Assembly: GCF_900963305.1 (NCBI RefSeq)
Contig: NC_042520.1
Span: forward strand, 6,544,170-6,608,169
Reading direction: 5' to 3'
Length of the DNA: 64,000 nt
From: Echeneis naucrates
Taxonomy: Eukaryota; Chordata; Actinopteri; Carangiformes; Echeneidae
Shown here piece by piece: positions 60,139 through 64,000 of the stretch. The notes under the pieces were generated by a model. The model was not told the DNA's origin. It saw only the letters and a list, made by a program, of their open reading frames with translations, and made no database searches. Every line of letters begins with the position of its first letter. The stretch's first letter is position 1. Position numbers and translations under genes: made by a program.

Positions 60139-62177
60139 ATGAATGTGTATTTGTGCTGTATAACGGCAGATATAATCCAAAATGCTATTTTATATCTGTC
60201 TGATTGGTAATATTGTCAAAAAATTCATTTTGAACTGTTCTACATTTGAAACTTTCCAGATAAAACACTGGATGATGAGTGAAAGCACCGATCACAGTTT
60301 GGTGTTTGAAACTGGGAAAATTACAGACATGAATTTTTTTATATCCAACTTTATTTTTCACATCATGATTTTAGTAACAATGTTTTACTTAATGCTGATT
60401 GAATTCTTTAGTTTTGTGTTTGCTTCATTGAAAAAACCAAACAGTAATAAATTGTTCTTTGCACACATTTACGCTCATACTGTTTATTTTTAACAATTAA
60501 ATTCTTCTCATCTGCTCATGATTTTGCAAACATGCAACAGAAAATAATTTCTCTACGTAAAGATAGATCTTCCAGGAAGTGGCCAGTTGTAACGATGAAA
60601 TGTGATCTATGTCACCCACGAGGCTCATTATTTTCATCTGGTGGACAGAATAACAGTGTTGGTGTTTGAATGTCTTCATGATTTCATTCACACCAGAGAA
60701 AAGTTTTTAGCTTTTCCATTTGAACTGTTATCACAGACCAGTCTGGCATCAGTCAAGATAACAGCAGTCTGTACATCTTGTGTGCATTTTGGTCTTCTGG
60801 TTAACAAAGAGGTTGGTGTGGTAGAGATGTGGGGAGCGACCTACAGAAAGGGGGCTGGAGCCAATCGCAGCTGACAATGGGCGAGCAAACACTCTGAAGA
60901 GGTCGGCGGTCGATATCAGGGCCGACATATAAAGGAGGACGAGCATTTACACTCACACTCAGGTCACATATTAATCCAAAGATGAATGTCTCTGGACTGG
61001 GAGGAAGCCAGAGAAGCAAAAACACAAAAAAGGAAACAGAGCCGGTCAAATGATTTCTATCGCCTTCTTGCAGGTTCAGTTTGTTTAGATGAATAAAACA
61101 GGACAGAAAATATTTTGCACAAATCAGCATCACTGTGTCTCTCCAGTTAAAAAGGACAACACAACACTGTAAAGAGCATTTGACTGATCCACAGATGACT
61201 TTTTGTGTTCAAGCTGAAGGGAATCATCATTTGGATTAAAATGAGTTCTTTTGCTCACACACATAACTTCCTTTCATTCTTTCTTTTGCTTGTAGAAAAA
61301 AATGTTTATGATAATAGACTCAAAGAGAGAAAACTTGATGCTGTAGGTACAATTCATCATGTCTGCCTTGAGAACAACAAGCAAAGCCACATGCAGCAGC
61401 TACAGTCACAGTCACAGGTTGAGGTGGGACATTTCTCCCCCTCTGACCGACCACACAAGTTTTTCACTCTCAACAGACCTGACCAGAAAAAAACACATAA
61501 CTACAAGTACATGCAGCTTTAGTTTTAACCAATCAAACTATCTTCAAATGATTTAGTGCTTCATTTTAAATGTGAATATATTCATTCATTACGTCCGGCT
61601 GCCAAACTTGTGTTTCAATAATGAAACTTAACATCTCAGTACAAACTGCTGCTCTCAGTAAAAGAGCCTCCTGAGCACCTCCCCCTCTGACAGCAGCTAC
61701 CAGAGAGCAGCAAACCTCTAAAAGGTCTGAGCAAAAATATCCACCATGTAACATTACTGAGAAAGTGTGTTTGTCTCCATTCCTCCTTTTACGTCTCCTG
61801 TTGGTTACTGAGGTATTATTATTAATTATAAGAGTAATACTACTATTTTAAAATGATAAGCAGCAGTAAAAGTTGAGCTAAAATACAGAGAGAGAGGAAT
61901 AAAGGCCTCTTGGTAATTACACCTCAAGAAAGACATCAGAAGTTTTCACTGTAAGAGTGCTGCTCTGTTCTGTAGTGAACAAGTGAAGAGACTACAGAGG
62001 ATGGATGTTGTGACCACAGAAACCTCCCCAAGTCTGTCCGCTCTGCTCTTCATGCTGAAGTGACTGATGTGTGGGAGGGGCATCACTGATGATGTGGTGC
62101 ATCTGGATTGGCTGCTTCACAGGAAATTGAAGATGGCTCCACTGCCTTTGTGAATCACTTTGATATGAAGATGTATT
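60139..62177. repeat. 3' flank of F and spacer to G
   Basis: Copy of 45271-47311 at an offset near 14.87 kb: 3' UTR, degraded repeat (60838-61020), downstream frame unit (61205-61522), inverted flank unit (61560-62110). No gene. Confidence 0.65.
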
Positions 62178-62423
62178 TTGTCTGCAGTTGAACAACAAAA
62201 GCAACAGTCGGATGAGGATCTGTCATTTCAGTGCTCACATCCTCACAGTTCAGAGAGGTCGAATCAAACAATGTCAGGAAAAACACAAAGACTTTTTTTT
62301 ATCATCATTCTTTTCTCAACAACCTCAAACAAAAATGCTGCTGAACTTTTTGTTTCATTGATCACATGTTTAAACGTGCCGATAAACTTCTTTGGATGTG
62401 ATCATGAGCTGTGTTTGGTTTGA
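62178..62423 (+). other. Recurrent 81-codon open frame upstream of G
   Basis: Copy of the unit at 4837-5082. Not supported as a gene. Confidence 0.3.
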
Positions 62424-62931
62424 TGGATCAGACTTTGGGACAAAAAGGCATTACTGATAATATCATGTCGACATGTGAGAGGGACAAAACCTGTGAAGCA
62501 CAAACAAATTGCACCTGCTGTACTTTTTGACACGTGGCTCGTGGTATCTGAGGTTATTTTTTAAATATGTCATATTTCTTATTTAGGAATATAAATAAAC
62601 TGCAATTAATTATGACCTACACTTAAACTAAAATGTTGTAGATGATTGCACATTCACTGCACTTTGCATCATATCTCATCACCAGCTGAGTGAACTTTCA
62701 GAGCCAGTTACAGAAACCCACCATGAAAAAAAGTTTGTTTTCAGGGTTGTTTTTTGTGTTTAGACAGGAAAGATAGTGATAATATTTCCACTGTGGTGGC
62801 ACAGAGAGACACCAGTGTAATGACTGACCAATCAGATTGCTCTCATATTGTTCCCTCCCCTTCATACGACTACATTAAGGGAAATTATCTTCAACAGAGT
62901 TTAAAATAACTGCTGTCTTAAGTGGATTAAC

Positions 62932-64000
62932 ATGAAAATGTTGATCATATTTCATCTTTTGTTCTTCCTCAGAGCAGGACGTAAGTAGATAAAGTCAACT
63001 TTTCTCACGAATATTGTGTAACCTAGGTTTGAAAACATCACTTTAGAAATGATGTGAATCTGTCTCTGTTATTAATCAATCTAATTAATTAATCTGCTCC
63101 ATTTAATTGTATCTTCAGGGTGCACAGATGATCTACTCTTTGACAGAAAGACTGTTGGTGTTGGAGAAGATGTGAATTTGACATGTAAACGCCAAGTTAG
63201 CCACATGGGCAAGTTATTTTGGATCCGGCTTGTTTCTGGAAACTTAGCTGAACTCTTGGGAGGAACATATTCATTTGATCATAATTTTGTTAATAAGACT
63301 CTTCGTTTTGCAACAAAACAGGAAACTGGAACTTTTCTTCTGCATATTCATGAAACTGAGCAAAGTGACACTGGACTGTACTACTGTATAAAAGTCGAAG
63401 GCTTACTTATGAAGTTTTTAAAAGGAACATTTCTGAGGATTAAAGGTAAATTTAATTCAGTACACACACTGTTCACAATCATCAAAATTGTAGACATGTT
63501 ACTGGCAAACGTTTACAAACTACGTATAAAGAGTCTTTTCATTTTGGTAATTTTTAGTTTTGTTTAGATGATCAAAAGTAATTTCACATATTTTTTTGTG
63601 TCTGTATTTCTCAGGGGCAGAACCTGAGATCACCACCAACTTTCAGCTTCCTCCATCTGATCCAGTCCGTCCAGGAGACTCAGTGACTCTTCAGTGTTCT
63701 GTCCTCTTTGACTCTGAGAAGAAAACATGTCCAGGAGATCACAGTGTGTACTGGTTCAGAGCTGGATCAGATGAAGCTCATCCCAGTTTCATTTACGCTC
63801 ATGGAAACAATAGAGATCATTGTAAAAAGAGTCCTGAGTCTGAGTCCACACAGAAATGTGATTACTTCTTCTCCAAGAACGTCAGCTCCTCTGATGCTGG
63901 GACTCATTACTGCGCTGTGGCCACGTGTGGAGAAATTTTATTTGGAAATGGAACTAAACTGGAGATTGAAGGTAAAAGTGGAATATTTTTATATAATTGC
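62932..64000 (+). CDS. NITR gene G: paralogue of E, cut by window end
   Basis: Exons seen: 62932-62980, 63119-63445, 63615-63971; the transmembrane and tail exons lie beyond the window. The V exon is the E type with HIHETEQ for HINETEQ (removing one glycosylation sequon) and VEGLLMKF for VEGLDMKF. The I exon has KKSPESES rather than E's KKIPESES. CCAAT at 62828-62832. Which tail it carries cannot be known here; from D-E order an ITIM-like tail is expected. Confidence 0.88.

Noticed and set aside
1-64000. CRISPR arrays, rRNA or canonical tRNA genes
   Set aside because: None seen; a vertebrate nuclear sequence is not expected to have CRISPR arrays, and no cloverleaf with A and B boxes was found.

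Overview
The window comes from a ray-finned fish, most likely a percomorph teleost. It is dominated by a cluster of novel immune-type receptor (NITR) genes, a family known only from bony fish, and it also carries typical fish repeats (Tc1, hAT, BEL/Pao, LINE-tail repeats). I resolve ten NITR genes exon by exon: six on the minus strand (A, B, C and their second copies A2, B2, C2) and four on the plus strand (D, E, F and G; G runs off the right edge). Each has a signal-peptide exon, a V-type Ig exon, an I-type Ig exon ending in a J-like FGNGTKLEI motif, a transmembrane exon, and two tail exons. All introns through the transmembrane exon are phase 1. Layout: 0-1.4 kb, retrovirus fossil; 2.4-12.5 kb, genes A, B, C; 12.5-15.2 kb, non-coding flank; 15.2-26 kb, a unique interval with LINE, hAT and LTR relics, a pair of structured RNA-like repeats and one unrelated gene for a Lys/Arg/Glu-rich repeat protein; 26-29 kb, flank units; 29.0-39.1 kb, genes A2, B2, C2; 39-43 kb, divergent spacer; 43.4-49.8 kb, genes D and E; 50.3-56.9 kb, BEL/Pao element; 58.3-64 kb, genes F and G. 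The cluster grew by nested duplication. About 12 kb (roughly 3.1-15.17 kb) is repeated at an offset near 26.6 kb in the same orientation, and aligned flanks look more than 99% identical. D-E is repeated as F-G at an offset near 14.9 kb. The plus-strand genes are inverted paralogues of the minus-strand ones; C2 and D are head to head. The I exon is almost identical in all ten genes, while V exons form distinct types and differ between copies mainly by replacement changes. This points to homogenisation of I and diversification of V. Two 3' modules exist. A, B, C, B2, C2 and E carry a tail with an ITIM-like TVYSGV or TIYSGV. A2, D and F carry a different tail (IYSSAIYSVI) and keep, between the transmembrane and tail exons, the stranded 3' part of a second transmembrane exon, evidence that the tail was swapped by recombination. 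None of the transmembrane segments has a charged residue, so all look like inhibitory or signalling-neutral receptors rather than adaptor-coupled activating ones. Exon boundaries were set by hand from splice signals, phase and comparison between copies. Names A-G are local labels, not official symbols.
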